In this document: in pieces, positions 41,818 through 54,260 of the stretch
Layout: each line of letters begins with the position of its first letter
Position numbering within the stretch: the stretch's first letter is position 1
Assembly (NCBI GenBank): GCA_902515355.1
Contig: CABXUA010000003.1
Coordinates: 24,937 to 88,936, forward strand
Direction of reading: 5' to 3'
DNA: 64,000 bases
From: an uncultured Pelagibacteraceae bacterium
GTDB lineage: Bacteria > Pseudomonadota > Alphaproteobacteria > Pelagibacterales > Pelagibacteraceae
Translations under genes and position numbers: made by a program
The notes under the pieces: model-generated
What the model saw: the letters and a program-made list of their open reading frames with translations, nothing else
Told to the model about the DNA's origin: nothing
The model's database searches: none

Positions 41818-42860
41818 TAAATAAATCCTAATAAAAATTTTTTCTTTTTTTTATAGGTAAAAATAACTTTAAATAAATTTCCCATATAATTATGGCTTAA
41901 AAGTCTCTCTAATCTAAAGTATAAATCAGATTTCTCTTTAAAAGACATTTTTTTACTTAAAATTTCTGCTCTTTCTAATATACCCATTTTTTTTAAAAAA
42001 AAACTTTGCGAAACAATTTTATTAACTGTTAAATTTCGTTTTTTAAAATAATCTTTTAATAGGTTAAAATTTACTAATGATGTAATATCTGCTTTTCCAA
42101 TATTGTTAAAAATTTTGTTTTTTTTATGTAATTTTACAGATTGCAAAGTGCTTATATTTAGCTGTTTTAAATATCCATAATCAATTAACAACAAACCTCC
42201 GTTTAAACTCTTAATTTTTCTTGTAATAATTTCCAATTCTCTTAATCCTTGTGCTGGGTATTCAATAATTCCATTTTTTTTGAGTAAATTTAATTTTTTT
42301 AATTTACTGATAGTTTTTTTAGAAACTTTTCTAAAAATTTCTTTAGGAGAAGATCTGTTATCAAAATTCAGGTATTTTTCGTACACATTTTTTTTTATTT
42401 TTTTAAACTGTTTAATCGGAATGGCATCAAAAAATTCATTTCCAAAAAATAGAGCGGGGCCAGCATTAATTTTGTTAAAATTTTTAATCCAAGTTACATT
42501 TTGCTCTTTAATTTTATTTCTTTGAACTTTTTCAAGAACACTACTTTTTTCATATAAAAAAATATTTAAGTATTTATAAAAGTTTGGAAACTTTTTGAAA
42601 GTTTTGATCATAATTTTACATTGCTCTCCATTACCCGGTCCTAGTTCAATAATATTAAATTTTTTTGGGCAACCTAAATCATCCCAAAAAGAAACAATCC
42701 ATATTGCAATCATCTCGCTAAATAACGGTGAAATTAATGGAGAGGTTACAAAATCACCGTTTTTACCAAATGGATTTTTAGTGAAGTAGTATCCTTTTTT
42801 GTTATCGTAGAGTGCTTTATCAATAAATTTATCTATTGGAATTAACTTTGAAACTCTCAT
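41817..42860 (-). CDS. SAM-dependent methyltransferase, MidA/NDUFAF7 family
   Basis: FDKALYDNKKGYYFTKNPFGKNGDFVTSPLISPLFSEMIAIW, NIIELGPGNGEQ, FGNEFFDAIPIKQF. Confidence 0.88.
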   Translation of the reverse strand: MRVSKLIPIDKFIDKALYDNKKGYYFTKNPFGKNGDFVTSPLISPLFSEMIAIWIVSFWDDLGCPKKFNIIELGPGNGEQCKIMIKTFKKFPNFYKYLNIFLYEKSSVLEKVQRNKIKEQNVTWIKNFNKINAGPALFFGNEFFDAIPIKQFKKIKKNVYEKYLNFDNRSSPKEIFRKVSKKTISKLKKLNLLKKNGIIEYPAQGLRELEIITRKIKSLNGGLLLIDYGYLKQLNISTLQSVKLHKKNKIFNNIGKADITSLVNFNLLKDYFKKRNLTVNKIVSQSFFLKKMGILERAEILSKKMSFKEKSDLYFRLERLLSHNYMGNLFKVIFTYKKKKKFLLGFI

Positions 42861-43639
42861 TTTTTTATTTTAGTTAAAATTATAATTCCAGCAATTATCA
42901 TAATTGAGCTTAAAAAACTTCCCATACTGAATAAATCAAAGATATATCCTATATTTTCATCAGGTTCTCTAAATTGTTCACTTAATATTCTAAAAAAACC
43001 GTATAGGATTAAAAAGAGTCCAGAGCAATAACCGGTTTTTATATTTTTATTATAAATTAAAGAGATTAGTATAATAAAAAGTAATACTCCCTCTAAGGTA
43101 GCTTCATAAAGTTGAGAGGGATGTCTAGGAATATTATCAGTTTTGCTAAAAATAACTGACCAAGAAAGATTTGTGGGCTTTCCAAAAAGTTCTCCATTAA
43201 CAAAGTTTGCAATTCTGCCTAAAAACAATCCTATTGGAGCAACGCATGCTATTATGTCTAAATATATAAAAGTCTGAGTATTAATTTTATAAGAAAAAAT
43301 ATATGTTCCTACTATAACACCTATCAAGCCACCATGGAAAGACATACCACCCTCCCAAATTTTAAAAATATCAATTGGGTTATCAATATAGTAGCCAGGG
43401 TTATAAAATATTACATATCCTAATCTTCCACCTAGAATGATTGAAATAATTAAATATGAAACAAGATTATCAAAGTTAGCTAAGTCAATATTTACATTCT
43501 GTGTCTTAGTTCTGAAAACTAATATCTTTTTTCCCAACCACCAACCCGCTAGAATTCCAAAAATGTAAGCTAAAGAATACCATCTAATCTCAATAATTCC
43601 GATACTTAGTAATACTGGGTCAAGATTATGAATATACAT
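42857..43639 (-). CDS. lgt: Phosphatidylglycerol-prolipoprotein diacylglyceryl transferase
   Basis: IRWYSLAYIFGILAGWWLG, WEGGMSFHGGLIGVI, GRIANFVNGELFGKPTNLSW, RHPSQLYEA. Confidence 0.96.
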   Translation of the reverse strand: MYIHNLDPVLLSIGIIEIRWYSLAYIFGILAGWWLGKKILVFRTKTQNVNIDLANFDNLVSYLIISIILGGRLGYVIFYNPGYYIDNPIDIFKIWEGGMSFHGGLIGVIVGTYIFSYKINTQTFIYLDIIACVAPIGLFLGRIANFVNGELFGKPTNLSWSVIFSKTDNIPRHPSQLYEATLEGVLLFIILISLIYNKNIKTGYCSGLFLILYGFFRILSEQFREPDENIGYIFDLFSMGSFLSSIMIIAGIIILTKIKK

Positions 43640-43692
43640 TTTGAAATTTATAACATAATTGAATAAATATTTCTTATCAATTAAGATAAAGT

Positions 43693-43938
43693 ATGAACAA
43701 TTCAGAAAAAATAATGGGATTATTATCTGGTTTAGTTAAAAACGGAATTCTCACATCTAAGGATGTAAAAAAAGAAATACTAAATGATTTAAAGTTTAGA
43801 AAAGACGAATTAATAAGTAAATTGCAATTAGTTTCTAAAGAAGAGTTTGAAATTTTAAAGAAAATTGTTCAAAAACAAGATAAAGAAATTCAAAAATTAA
43901 AAAAAAATAAAAAAATCAAAAAGGCAAAGAAATCTTAA
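43693..43938 (+). CDS. UbiK/YqiC (BMFP)-like coiled-coil accessory protein
   Basis: 81 aa, VSKEEFEILKKIVQKQDKEIQKL C-terminal coiled coil and Lys-rich tail as in the BMFP family. Confidence 0.6.
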   Translation: MNNSEKIMGLLSGLVKNGILTSKDVKKEILNDLKFRKDELISKLQLVSKEEFEILKKIVQKQDKEIQKLKKNKKIKKAKKS

Positions 43939-45232
43939 CTTGTAAACCTTTATACTTGCTTTCAGATAATTGAACATTTCCACCGTGAGAGTTAATGATG
44001 TCCTCTGATATTGATAAACCCAATCCTACTCCTGAGGTATTTAAACTCCTGCTCTTGTCAAGTCTATAAAAAGGCTTAAATACGTTTTTATATTCATCTC
44101 TAGGTATCCCAGGACCATCGTCCTCAATTAAAACGATTAATCTATTCAAAGTTTTGTTTGTGCTTATGTAAACATTTTTACCATACGATAATCCATTTTG
44201 TATGAAATTATCGAAACATCTTATTAAAGCATTTTTTCTAGCAACTAATATAATTTCCTCTCCCTTTGTAAAATGTAAATTTTTATTGTTAATATTTTTA
44301 ACGATTTCTTCAAAAAAGTTATTAAAATTAATTGCAACTGAATTTTCTTGAACTTGAGTTTTTGCAAACTGTAAATAGTCATTAAGCATTTTCTCCATTT
44401 CATCAATATCTTTGGACATTTTTTCTGATATTTCCTTTTGATTTAACATTTCCAATTGAAGTTTAAGTCTAGTCAAAGGTGTTCTTAGATCGTGGCTAAT
44501 ACCTGAAAGCATTTCTGATCTTTGATTTAGATGCCTATTTATTCTTTTTACCATCCGATCAAATTCATACGATGCTTTTCTAATCTCAGAAGCACCTGAT
44601 GGTCTAAATTCATTAATATAATGTCCTTTGCCGAATCTTTCAGCAGCTTTTGCCAAGTTAACTATAGGTCTTGTTTGGTTTTTTAAAAAAATTATTGCAA
44701 TAAAAATTAAGAAGAAAGAAGGGAGAGTAATCCATAAAATAAATAATCTAACTGAGGAGGTAGCTATTTTTTCTCTTGGAAATAAAACTTGTATAGTTTG
44801 ATTTTTAGATTTAATTCTTAACTCGACTACATCTTTATATTTTGTGGTACTAAACCAATAATTTCCGTTTCCAAAAGTAGATTTTAATTCTCTCCTCAGA
44901 GATCTATCCATTGGGCTAAATTTTCTCTCTCCAACTATTTCCGGCAATTCCTCATTTTTTTCATTTATGACAAAATTAAAATTATTTTTATAAATATCTG
45001 TAAAAAAATCTGCTTCGCTTTGATAATTGTCATAAATATCTATTAAAGTTTTAAGTTCCGCTACCAAAGATCTGGTCATTCCTTTATTAGCTTTAATCCA
45101 TATACTATCAAAAAAAACTACAGTTATTATTAATTGTAAAATAATAATTGGGGCAGCAACAATAATTAAAGACCTGTAAAACAGACCTTTAGGTAAAATA
45201 ATTTTTAAAAATTTATTCAATCCAAAGGACAT
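43916..45232 (-). CDS. Sensor histidine kinase (HAMP, HisKA, HATPase; EnvZ-like)
   Basis: GISHDLRTPLTRLKLQLEML H-box, NFIQNGLSYG, DDGPGIP, GVGLGLSI. Confidence 0.93.
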   Translation of the reverse strand: MSFGLNKFLKIILPKGLFYRSLIIVAAPIIILQLIITVVFFDSIWIKANKGMTRSLVAELKTLIDIYDNYQSEADFFTDIYKNNFNFVINEKNEELPEIVGERKFSPMDRSLRRELKSTFGNGNYWFSTTKYKDVVELRIKSKNQTIQVLFPREKIATSSVRLFILWITLPSFFLIFIAIIFLKNQTRPIVNLAKAAERFGKGHYINEFRPSGASEIRKASYEFDRMVKRINRHLNQRSEMLSGISHDLRTPLTRLKLQLEMLNQKEISEKMSKDIDEMEKMLNDYLQFAKTQVQENSVAINFNNFFEEIVKNINNKNLHFTKGEEIILVARKNALIRCFDNFIQNGLSYGKNVYISTNKTLNRLIVLIEDDGPGIPRDEYKNVFKPFYRLDKSRSLNTSGVGLGLSISEDIINSHGGNVQLSESKYKGLQVKISLPF

Positions 45233-45890
45233 AACCTGAACCTCTAATTGTTTGTAAATATTTTGGATTTTTTGGATCTATTTCCAATTTTTGTCTTAAT
45301 CTAGTGATCATAACATCAATGGATCTTTCTTGCGAAATACCAGAAATTTTTCCAATTTGTAACCTAGAAAAAGTTTTTCCTGGGCTAGATAACATTTCAA
45401 GCAAAACTTTTTTTTCTACGTTATTTATTTTAGTAACTTTATTATTTAATTCGATGGACATCTTATTCAAATTTACTTTTGCTTTTCCAATAAAATTTAC
45501 TCTTTTGACATCTACAGTTTTACTTTTTGAGAGGATATTTTTAATTCTTAGCAGCAACTCTCTTGGCTCAAAAGGCTTACCAAGATAATCATCTGCACCT
45601 AATTCCAAACCTTTAATTCTGTTTTCTGACTCTCCCTTTGCAGTTAATAGCACAACTGGTAAATTTAGTTTTTTCTTAATTTCCTTTGTTAGCTCAAAAC
45701 CATCTTGTCCAGGCATCATTACATCAAATACAGCTAAATCAAAACTAAATTGATCAATAAGTTCTTTAGCTTTTTTTGCATTATCTGCTGTTGAAACAAT
45801 AAATTTATTGTCATTTAAATATTGCTTTATTAGCTCTCTAATCCTGTCATCATCGTCTACAATCAAAATATGTGATTTATCTTTTTCCAT
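45213..45890 (-). CDS. OmpR-family response regulator (PetR-like)
   Basis: ILIVDDDDRIRELI, DLAVFDVMMPGQDGFELT, LLTAKGE, winged-helix C-terminus. Confidence 0.93.
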   Translation of the reverse strand: MEKDKSHILIVDDDDRIRELIKQYLNDNKFIVSTADNAKKAKELIDQFSFDLAVFDVMMPGQDGFELTKEIKKKLNLPVVLLTAKGESENRIKGLELGADDYLGKPFEPRELLLRIKNILSKSKTVDVKRVNFIGKAKVNLNKMSIELNNKVTKINNVEKKVLLEMLSSPGKTFSRLQIGKISGISQERSIDVMITRLRQKLEIDPKNPKYLQTIRGSGYVLWIE

Positions 45891-46320
45891 TTATAATTTT
45901 TTTTAATACCTCCTTAAATTTTATAACTGAGTCCGGGTCAGAGCTTTTTAGTGCTTCGAAAATTCTTTTTTTTTGTGTTTCGTAGACTTTATCGAAAAAA
46001 ACCTTACCTTCTTTATCTAAAAATAAATTTTTTCTTCTCGTATCTTTATCATCTTTGATTTGTTTTATCATTTTAGATTTTATAAGTTCTCTTAAAACTC
46101 TATTCAAACTTTGTTTGGTAACTTTTAACTTAAATATAAGTTCTCCCAGGCTAATACCAGGATTTCTTTCAATAAGATTTAATACTCTTAAATGAGCTGG
46201 GCCAAAAAATTTTTTTGCCAGTATTTCTTTTGGGTCAGAAAAAGTTTCTCTATAGGCATAAAATATTAATTGTATAAAATCCTTTATTTGTTCATCTTTA
46301 AGATAAAGTAATTGTTTCAT
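45877..46320 (-). CDS. MarR-family transcriptional regulator (PetP-like)
   Basis: LRVLNLIERNPGISLGELIFKLKVTKQSLNRVLRELIKSKMIKQIKDDKDTRRKNLFL wHTH. Confidence 0.9.
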   Translation of the reverse strand: MKQLLYLKDEQIKDFIQLIFYAYRETFSDPKEILAKKFFGPAHLRVLNLIERNPGISLGELIFKLKVTKQSLNRVLRELIKSKMIKQIKDDKDTRRKNLFLDKEGKVFFDKVYETQKKRIFEALKSSDPDSVIKFKEVLKKIINGKR

Positions 46321-46339
46321 AATTGGTAAGTTATATTGA

Positions 46340-46353
46340 CTTATTCTAATAAG
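46340..46353. promoter_or_regulatory. Perfect palindrome CTTATTCTAATAAG in marR-ilvE divergent region, candidate operator
   Basis: 6-bp arms, 2-nt centre; lies between a TTGACT (46336-46341) and TATACT (46357-46362). Confidence 0.45.
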
Positions 46354-46397
46354 AAATATACTTTTTTGTAACTAAAAAATCGTTATATTAATTTTTT

Positions 46398-47285
46398 ATG
46401 GAAAGCATACCTTACGACAAAAGATCAGGTAAAATCTGGTTTAATGGAAAAACCGTTGATTGGGCAGATGCTCAGATTCATGTTCTTAACCATGGTTTAC
46501 ATTATGCAAGCTGTGTTTTTGAAGGAGAAAGAGTTTATGAAGGTGAAATATTTAAACTAGAAGAACACACTGAAAGGCTATTTTATTCTGCAAAAAGAAT
46601 GGGAATAAAAGTTCCATTCAGCCAAGAGGAAATAAATAAAGCATGCAAAACAATTATTAATATTCAAAAAGTAAATAATGGATATGTGAGACCTGTAATT
46701 TGGAGAGGCAGTGAAATGATGGCTATTTCTGCACAGAAAAATAAAATTCATGTAGCTATCGCAGCTTGGGAGTGGGGGTCTTACTTTGATCCTAAACTTA
46801 AGCTTGAAGGAATAAGACTTAATATTTCTTCCTGGCGCAGACCTGCTCCTAACACTATACCATGGGATACAAAAGCCGCTGGCCTTTATATGATTTGCAC
46901 ACTTTCAAAACATGAAGCAGAGTCAAATGGTTTTACAGACTCATTAATGTTAGATCATGAGGGAAATGTCGCCGAGGCCACTGGAGCAAATATTTTTTTC
47001 AAAACAAAAGATAATGAACTTCATACACCGATACCAGATTCTTTTTTGGATGGTATTACTAGAAGATCAATAATTGAAATCGCCAAGTCGAAAAAAATTA
47101 AAGTTGTCGAAAGAAAAATTAAACCTGAAGAAATCAAAAACTTTGTAGGTTGTTTTTTAACTGGAACTGCAGCCGAAGTTACTCCAGTTTCACAGATTGA
47201 TAAAAACCAATTTAAGGTATGTCAACTTATCAAAGACTTATCCGAAAGCTACCAAAATTTAGTAAGAAAAAAATCAGCCGCCTAG
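46398..47285 (+). CDS. ilvE: Branched-chain amino acid aminotransferase
   Basis: DAQIHVLNHGLHYASCVFEGERVY, AAGLYMICTLSKHEAESNGFTDSLMLDHEGNVAEATGANIFF. Confidence 0.95.
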   Translation: MESIPYDKRSGKIWFNGKTVDWADAQIHVLNHGLHYASCVFEGERVYEGEIFKLEEHTERLFYSAKRMGIKVPFSQEEINKACKTIINIQKVNNGYVRPVIWRGSEMMAISAQKNKIHVAIAAWEWGSYFDPKLKLEGIRLNISSWRRPAPNTIPWDTKAAGLYMICTLSKHEAESNGFTDSLMLDHEGNVAEATGANIFFKTKDNELHTPIPDSFLDGITRRSIIEIAKSKKIKVVERKIKPEEIKNFVGCFLTGTAAEVTPVSQIDKNQFKVCQLIKDLSESYQNLVRKKSAA

Positions 47286-47869
47286 TCTTTTTTGTCATCC
47301 TCATTAAGAGCGTGGTCCAAACCCTTCGCAAAGTAATCATATGCTGTATATAAAGTTAAGAATGCCGAGAGCCATAATAATATTATTCCTATAGTTTGTG
47401 CGTTATAATCTTGAAAATTAATAATCTTATTTCCACTATCGCCCGTCAAAAGTATAGATATAGACAGCATTTGTAAAAATGTTTTCAATTTGCTTAAACT
47501 AGTTACTGGAATTGAAACACTCACTTTTGCTAAAAATTCTCTCAAGCCTGATACCAGAATTTCTCTAGTAAGTATTATTATTGCCGCTACTACCTCATAA
47601 TTTTTAATTGTTCCATTCATAACTAATAAAATTAATGCTGACGCTACTAATATTTTGTCTGCTATTGGATCTAACATCTCTCCTAATTTAGACTCTTCTT
47701 TGAAAAGTCTAGCTAGCAAACCATCTAAATAATCTGTAAAACTTGCTAGAACAAAAAGGGCGAACGGAATAATATCTCCATAAAACCCAGGTAGAAAAAA
47801 TGAAACCACAAAAATTGGAACAATTATTATACGACCAATAGTTAATATATTTGGTATTTTGGTTTTCAT
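47282..47869 (-). CDS. pgsA: CDP-diacylglycerol-glycerol-3-phosphate 3-phosphatidyltransferase
   Basis: IPNILTIGRIIIVPIFV, DYLDGLLARLFKEESKLGEMLDPIADKI CDP-alcohol phosphatidyltransferase motif. Confidence 0.94.
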   Translation of the reverse strand: MKTKIPNILTIGRIIIVPIFVVSFFLPGFYGDIIPFALFVLASFTDYLDGLLARLFKEESKLGEMLDPIADKILVASALILLVMNGTIKNYEVVAAIIILTREILVSGLREFLAKVSVSIPVTSLSKLKTFLQMLSISILLTGDSGNKIINFQDYNAQTIGIILLWLSAFLTLYTAYDYFAKGLDHALNEDDKKD

Positions 47870-49708
47870 TTACTCGTGGAAATAATTATATATTTTCTTA
47901 GCGATATTGTCTTCTATTCCGTCGACCGATTTTAGGTCATCTAAGCTAGCAGATTCTACTGATCTGGCAGAACCAAAATGATTTAATAAGGCTCTTTTTC
48001 TCTGTTTTCCTATCCCATCGATTTGATCTAATAATGATTTACTCAATCCCTTTTTCCTTTTAGCCTTATGTGTACTTATTGCAAATCTGTGAGCCTCATC
48101 TCGCAATCTTTGTATAAAAAACAATAGAGGGTCATTTTTTTTTAAAATATATTCTTTATTTTCATAATATATTTTCTCTTCACCTGCATTTCTATTTTTT
48201 CCTTTCGCAACAGCCAATATAGGTAAATCATGCAAACCAAGCTCATTTAATACCTCTCTACTTACTGAGTATTGCCCTTTACCTCCATCTATTAGGATTA
48301 ACTCTGGTAAAGATAAAGAACCAGATTTTTCTTTCATTACTTTTGAAAACCTTCTAAATAAAACTTCTTTCATCATACCATAATCATCATTTTTAACTTT
48401 TTCATTTTTTATATTAAATTTTCTATATCTTTTTTTAATAAAACCCTCATTGCCGAAACATATTAAAGCTCCAATGGAGTCACTGCCTTGGTTATGGCTA
48501 TTATCATAAACCTCAATAAGATTTATATTATTATTTAAATCAAATTTATTTGCCAAATTATCTATTAAGTTGTTATTGCTCTCAGTTTGGTAAAGTTTTT
48601 GAGTTAAAGCTTGCTTAGCATTTTTTTCAGCAAGTTTAGATATATTTATCTCGTCATTACTTTTTGCTTTTTTTATTAATACATCCTTTTTTTCCTTTTG
48701 TGAAAAAGCTTTTTCTAATAACTTTAAATCCTTAACCTCAGTATTTGTTATAATCATGCTTGGGACTACTTTATTTTCATAAAATTGCGTTAAAAATGAA
48801 GTTATTATTTCTCTTACATCGTCATCACTATCATGTTTTGGATAAAAAGCTTGATTTCCCCAATTTTGTTTTGATCTAAAAAAAAATACTTGAATACAGG
48901 TTTTTCCAGATTCTTTGTAAATGCTTACAACGTCAGCCTCATTCAAATTTGTTTGGTTTATTTTTTGCGAGGTTTGAATTTGAGTTAAAGCCTTTATCCT
49001 ATCCCTTGCAACAGCAGCTTTTTCAAAATCTAATTCTTTACTTGCAAGCTCCATATCTTTTGATAAAGATTTTTGTATTCTTCTAGATTTTCCAGAAATA
49101 AAATCTATAGCGTCTGACACTGTTTTTTTATATTGAGCTTCTTCAATGTGTCCAACACAAGGAGCTGAACATCTTTTTATTTGATACAAAATGCAAGGTC
49201 TCTCTCTATTTTTGAACACTGTGTCATCGCAAACTCTTATTTGGAAGATTTTTTGTAAAATTTTTATTGTCCAATTTGCCGATCCTATCGAGGCAAAAGG
49301 ACCAAAATAGTATCCATTTTTTGATTTTTTTCCTCGAAATTTAGTTAACTGAGGCCATTTATCTTTATGACCGATGTAAATATAAGGGAATGACTTATCA
49401 TCTCTTAACAAAATATTAAATCTTGGTTTATGTTTTTTAATTAAGTTTGCCTCAAGAAGAAGAGCCTCACTTTCATTGTTGGTGGTAGTCACTTCAAGAT
49501 TATGTGTTAAAGAGAGCATTCGCTCTGTTCTTATTGGTAAGTTTGATTCTGTGACATAACTCTTAAGTCTATTAGGGATATTTTTAGCTTTACCAATATA
49601 TAAAATTTCTCCTGAGGCACTTATCATTCTATAAATACCAGGGTTTTTTGGAATTAATGGTATTTTTTCTTTAATAATTTTTTTTCCTAATTCTAAACTA
49701 TTATTCAT
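47870..49708 (-). CDS. uvrC: Excinuclease ABC subunit C
   Basis: [29 protein letters not shown] (GIY-YIG), UVR motif, DGGKGQYS, HhH C-terminus; ORF track start 49729, ATG 49708 ([10 protein letters not shown]) plausible. Confidence 0.96.
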   Translation of the reverse strand: MNNSLELGKKIIKEKIPLIPKNPGIYRMISASGEILYIGKAKNIPNRLKSYVTESNLPIRTERMLSLTHNLEVTTTNNESEALLLEANLIKKHKPRFNILLRDDKSFPYIYIGHKDKWPQLTKFRGKKSKNGYYFGPFASIGSANWTIKILQKIFQIRVCDDTVFKNRERPCILYQIKRCSAPCVGHIEEAQYKKTVSDAIDFISGKSRRIQKSLSKDMELASKELDFEKAAVARDRIKALTQIQTSQKINQTNLNEADVVSIYKESGKTCIQVFFFRSKQNWGNQAFYPKHDSDDDVREIITSFLTQFYENKVVPSMIITNTEVKDLKLLEKAFSQKEKKDVLIKKAKSNDEINISKLAEKNAKQALTQKLYQTESNNNLIDNLANKFDLNNNINLIEVYDNSHNQGSDSIGALICFGNEGFIKKRYRKFNIKNEKVKNDDYGMMKEVLFRRFSKVMKEKSGSLSLPELILIDGGKGQYSVSREVLNELGLHDLPILAVAKGKNRNAGEEKIYYENKEYILKKNDPLLFFIQRLRDEAHRFAISTHKAKRKKGLSKSLLDQIDGIGKQRKRALLNHFGSARSVESASLDDLKSVDGIEDNIAKKIYNYFHE

Positions 49709-50099
49709 CTCTTCTTTTCGATACTTCAATTCCTACGGACTCAGTATTTTTGATAATATCCAGTTTCTCTAGTTTTAGACTAACTTTTTTTACTATTTTA
49801 CTTTTAAAAATTATATCAAAAATATTTTCTGCCAAATCTTCTAAGAGTTCATGATGTTTCTCTTTTGTAATTGAAGTTATTTTATCAATAGTATCCTCAT
49901 AATTTAGAATAGATAATAAATTATTGTTGTCAGGTTTAATATTTGAGTCAGTGGTAATATCAATATTAAATCTTACTCTCTGCTTCTTCTTTTTCTCAAA
50001 ATTATGAAGACCTATATAAATTTTGAGTATTAAGTTTTTAATACTAACTTTTCTGTTATATTTATATTTTTTTTTATCTTTAAATTTAATTATTTTCAT
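49701..50099 (-). CDS. folB: Dihydroneopterin aldolase family
   Basis: [52 protein letters not shown]. Confidence 0.85.
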   Translation of the reverse strand: MKIIKFKDKKKYKYNRKVSIKNLILKIYIGLHNFEKKKKQRVRFNIDITTDSNIKPDNNNLLSILNYEDTIDKITSITKEKHHELLEDLAENIFDIIFKSKIVKKVSLKLEKLDIIKNTESVGIEVSKRRDE

Positions 50100-50851
50100 T
50101 CTTTTACGCTTGCAATATCAGGTGTTAACCACGCGAGTCTTTGACCGCTATCAACATTTATAATTTCCCCTGTCATATTATCATTTTTTATAAGAAATTT
50201 TACAGTTTCACATATATTTTCTAAATTTACTTTCTTTTTTAACAAAATGGACTTCCATTGCTTTTTAAAATGAGATTCTGATTGCCTTTTATTCTTTAAC
50301 GTTGGACCCGGAGATATTGCATTAACTCTGATATTAGGAGCTAATTTCATCGCAGATGTCAAAGTTAATGTCCCTAAAGCTGATTTACTCAGAGTGTATG
50401 AAAGAAAATAAGGAGTAAGTTTCTCAATTCTTTGATCAATAATATTAATGATGTTTCCTTGGTTGTTTTTAACATATTTTTTAAAATTTTGAGTAAGTAT
50501 AGCTGGAGCTTTTAAATTAACATTAAAATGCTTTGAAAAGCTTTTATCATTAAAATTTAATAGATTATCATTTTCAAAAACTGAAGCATTATTTATCAAA
50601 CAATCTAAACCTTTCATTTTTTTAAATGCATCTCTAATTAGCCTTTGTGCATTATAAGAATTGTTTAAATCAGCTTTTATTAAAAATACTTTACTACCTA
50701 AATTTTCTAATTCTTTTTTTAATCTATTGGCTAAATTTTTAGACTTATTATAATGTACAGTGATATCCACCTCATATCCCGCCAAACTTTTAGCTATGGC
50801 AGCACCGATTCTAGTAGCTCCACCAGTAATTATTATTTTTTTGGCTTCCAT
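50096..50851 (-). CDS. SDR family oxidoreductase (possibly pteridine-reductase-like given folB adjacency)
   Basis: [50 protein letters not shown]. Confidence 0.85.
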   Translation of the reverse strand: MEAKKIIITGGATRIGAAIAKSLAGYEVDITVHYNKSKNLANRLKKELENLGSKVFLIKADLNNSYNAQRLIRDAFKKMKGLDCLINNASVFENDNLLNFNDKSFSKHFNVNLKAPAILTQNFKKYVKNNQGNIINIIDQRIEKLTPYFLSYTLSKSALGTLTLTSAMKLAPNIRVNAISPGPTLKNKRQSESHFKKQWKSILLKKKVNLENICETVKFLIKNDNMTGEIINVDSGQRLAWLTPDIASVKE

Positions 50852-53004
50852 TTTTTAATTGCCTTTTTTGGCTTAGTGCCCGGCATACCCATAGTTGATC
50901 TTCCCTTAGGGTATACTTTATTTTTTAATTTGTATTGATTAATTTTTGGATTTAGAGATATCTCTAACTCACTTGCCTCTAATTTTCTTATTTCATCACG
51001 AATTTTAGCGGCTTCTTCAAATTCTAAATTGGCGGCAGAGTCTTTCATCTTTTTATTAAGAGCTTTTAAATGTTTTTTTAGATTTCCACCGACATTGGAA
51101 CCTTCACTTATTTTTACATAATCTTTCTCATAAACTGAATCTAAAATATCACTAATTTCTTTTTTTACTGACTCAGCTGTAATTTTATTTTTTTTATTGT
51201 ACTTTAATTGTTTATCTCTTCTTCTATCTGTTTCTTTGATTGCTTTATCAATACTTTTTGTGACTTTGTCAGCATATAAAATTACCTTTCCATCTATGTT
51301 TCTAGCGGCTCTTCCAATAGTTTGAATTAATGATGTTTCTGATCTCAAGAATCCCTCTTTATCTGCATCAAGTATCGCAACCAAAGCACATTCTGGGATA
51401 TCTAAACCTTCTCTTAATAAGTTAATTCCGACTAAGATATCGAACACGCCCATTCTTAAATCTCTTATTATTTCTATTCTTTCTAAAGTGTCGATATCAG
51501 AGTGCATATATCTGACTTTCAAACCATTTTCATGAAGATACTCAGTTAAATCCTCAGCCATCTTTTTTGTTAAAGTCGTCGCCAAAATTCTAAAACCTTT
51601 CTTTACTATTTCTTTTGCTTCATGCATTAAATCATCTACTTGAGTTTTTGCTGGTCTTATTTCTACAGGTGGATCAATCAATCCGGTTGGACGAATTATT
51701 TGATCAATGTATTGATTATCCGTTTGTTTCAATTCCCAAGGCCCTGGAGTAGCCGATACAAATATTGTTTGTGTTCGCATCAAATCCCACTCCTCAAACT
51801 TGAGAGGTCTGTTATCCATACACGAAGGTAGTCTGAAACCATATTCTGCTAAAGTGCTTTTTCTTGTCCTATCGCCTTTGTACATTCCGTTAAGCTGTGG
51901 AACTGTTACATGGCTTTCGTCTACAAAAATTATCGTATTATCTGGAAAGTATTCAAACAATGTTGGGGGAGGTTCTCCAGGCTTTCTTCCAGATAAAAAT
52001 CGTGAATAATTTTCTATTCCCGCGCAAGTTCCAGTAGCCTCAATCATCTCTAAATCAAACTTTGTTCTTTCTCTTAACCTTTGTGCTTCTAAAAGTTTAT
52101 TATTATCCTGATGTTTTTTTAGGGTGACCTCTAATTCCTTCTTAATTTCTCGAATAGCCTGATCAATAGTTGGTTTTGGCGTAATATAGTGACTATTTGC
52201 ATAAATTTTAATAATTGAAAAATCATTAGTTTTATTACCTGTTAAAGGATCGAACTCTTCTATTTTTTCTAATTTATTAAAATTTAAACTTAGCCTCCAA
52301 GCCCTATCTTCTAAATGTGATGGAAATATTTCCAAATTTTCCCCTCTTACTCTAAAAGTTCCTCTGAAAAAATTTTGATCATTTCTTTTATACTGTAAAT
52401 TAATAAAAGCCCTAATTAGCTGATCTCTATCATATTCATAATTCTTTTTAAGAGTAATAGTCATTTTCGAGTAAGCTTCTACAGATCCGAGTCCATAAAT
52501 ACATGAAACACTTGCAACTATTATTACATCATCTCTCTCCAATAAAGACCTGGTAGCCGAGTGTCTCATCCTGTCTATTTGCTCATTAATAGATGCCTCT
52601 TTTTCAATGTAGGTGTCAGATCTTGGAACGTATGCTTCTGGGGTGTAATAATCATAATATGAAACAAAGTACTCTACGGCATTATCAGGAAAAAAACTTT
52701 TAAACTCTCCATATAGCTGAGCAGCTAAAGTTTTGTTCGGAGCAAGAACTAAAGATGGTCTATTAGATGCCTCAATAACTTTAGCCATTGTGAAGGTTTT
52801 TCCCGATCCAGTTACACCAAGCAAGACCTGTTCATTTTTTTGGCCTTTAAGATTTGCAATCAGTTTTTTAATAGCCTGGGGTTGGTCCCCAGCAGGCTGA
52901 AAATTACTTTTGATTTTAAATTTAATACCACCCTCTAATTTTTTATTTATAGAGTTGTTAGTAGTTTCTAAATCTAATTTTTTTTCTTGATACGTATTTT
53001 GCAT
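50833..53004 (-). CDS. uvrB: Excinuclease ABC subunit B
   Basis: [55 protein letters not shown]-terminal UVR motif. Confidence 0.97.
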   Translation of the reverse strand: MQNTYQEKKLDLETTNNSINKKLEGGIKFKIKSNFQPAGDQPQAIKKLIANLKGQKNEQVLLGVTGSGKTFTMAKVIEASNRPSLVLAPNKTLAAQLYGEFKSFFPDNAVEYFVSYYDYYTPEAYVPRSDTYIEKEASINEQIDRMRHSATRSLLERDDVIIVASVSCIYGLGSVEAYSKMTITLKKNYEYDRDQLIRAFINLQYKRNDQNFFRGTFRVRGENLEIFPSHLEDRAWRLSLNFNKLEKIEEFDPLTGNKTNDFSIIKIYANSHYITPKPTIDQAIREIKKELEVTLKKHQDNNKLLEAQRLRERTKFDLEMIEATGTCAGIENYSRFLSGRKPGEPPPTLFEYFPDNTIIFVDESHVTVPQLNGMYKGDRTRKSTLAEYGFRLPSCMDNRPLKFEEWDLMRTQTIFVSATPGPWELKQTDNQYIDQIIRPTGLIDPPVEIRPAKTQVDDLMHEAKEIVKKGFRILATTLTKKMAEDLTEYLHENGLKVRYMHSDIDTLERIEIIRDLRMGVFDILVGINLLREGLDIPECALVAILDADKEGFLRSETSLIQTIGRAARNIDGKVILYADKVTKSIDKAIKETDRRRDKQLKYNKKNKITAESVKKEISDILDSVYEKDYVKISEGSNVGGNLKKHLKALNKKMKDSAANLEFEEAAKIRDEIRKLEASELEISLNPKINQYKLKNKVYPKGRSTMGMPGTKPKKAIKKWKPKK

Positions 53005-53038
53005 TCTGTGATATTAATAATTAAAAAAAACATTATAA

Positions 53039-54244
<1,206 letters not shown>

Positions 54245-54260
54245 ATAAAAAATAAAGAAC

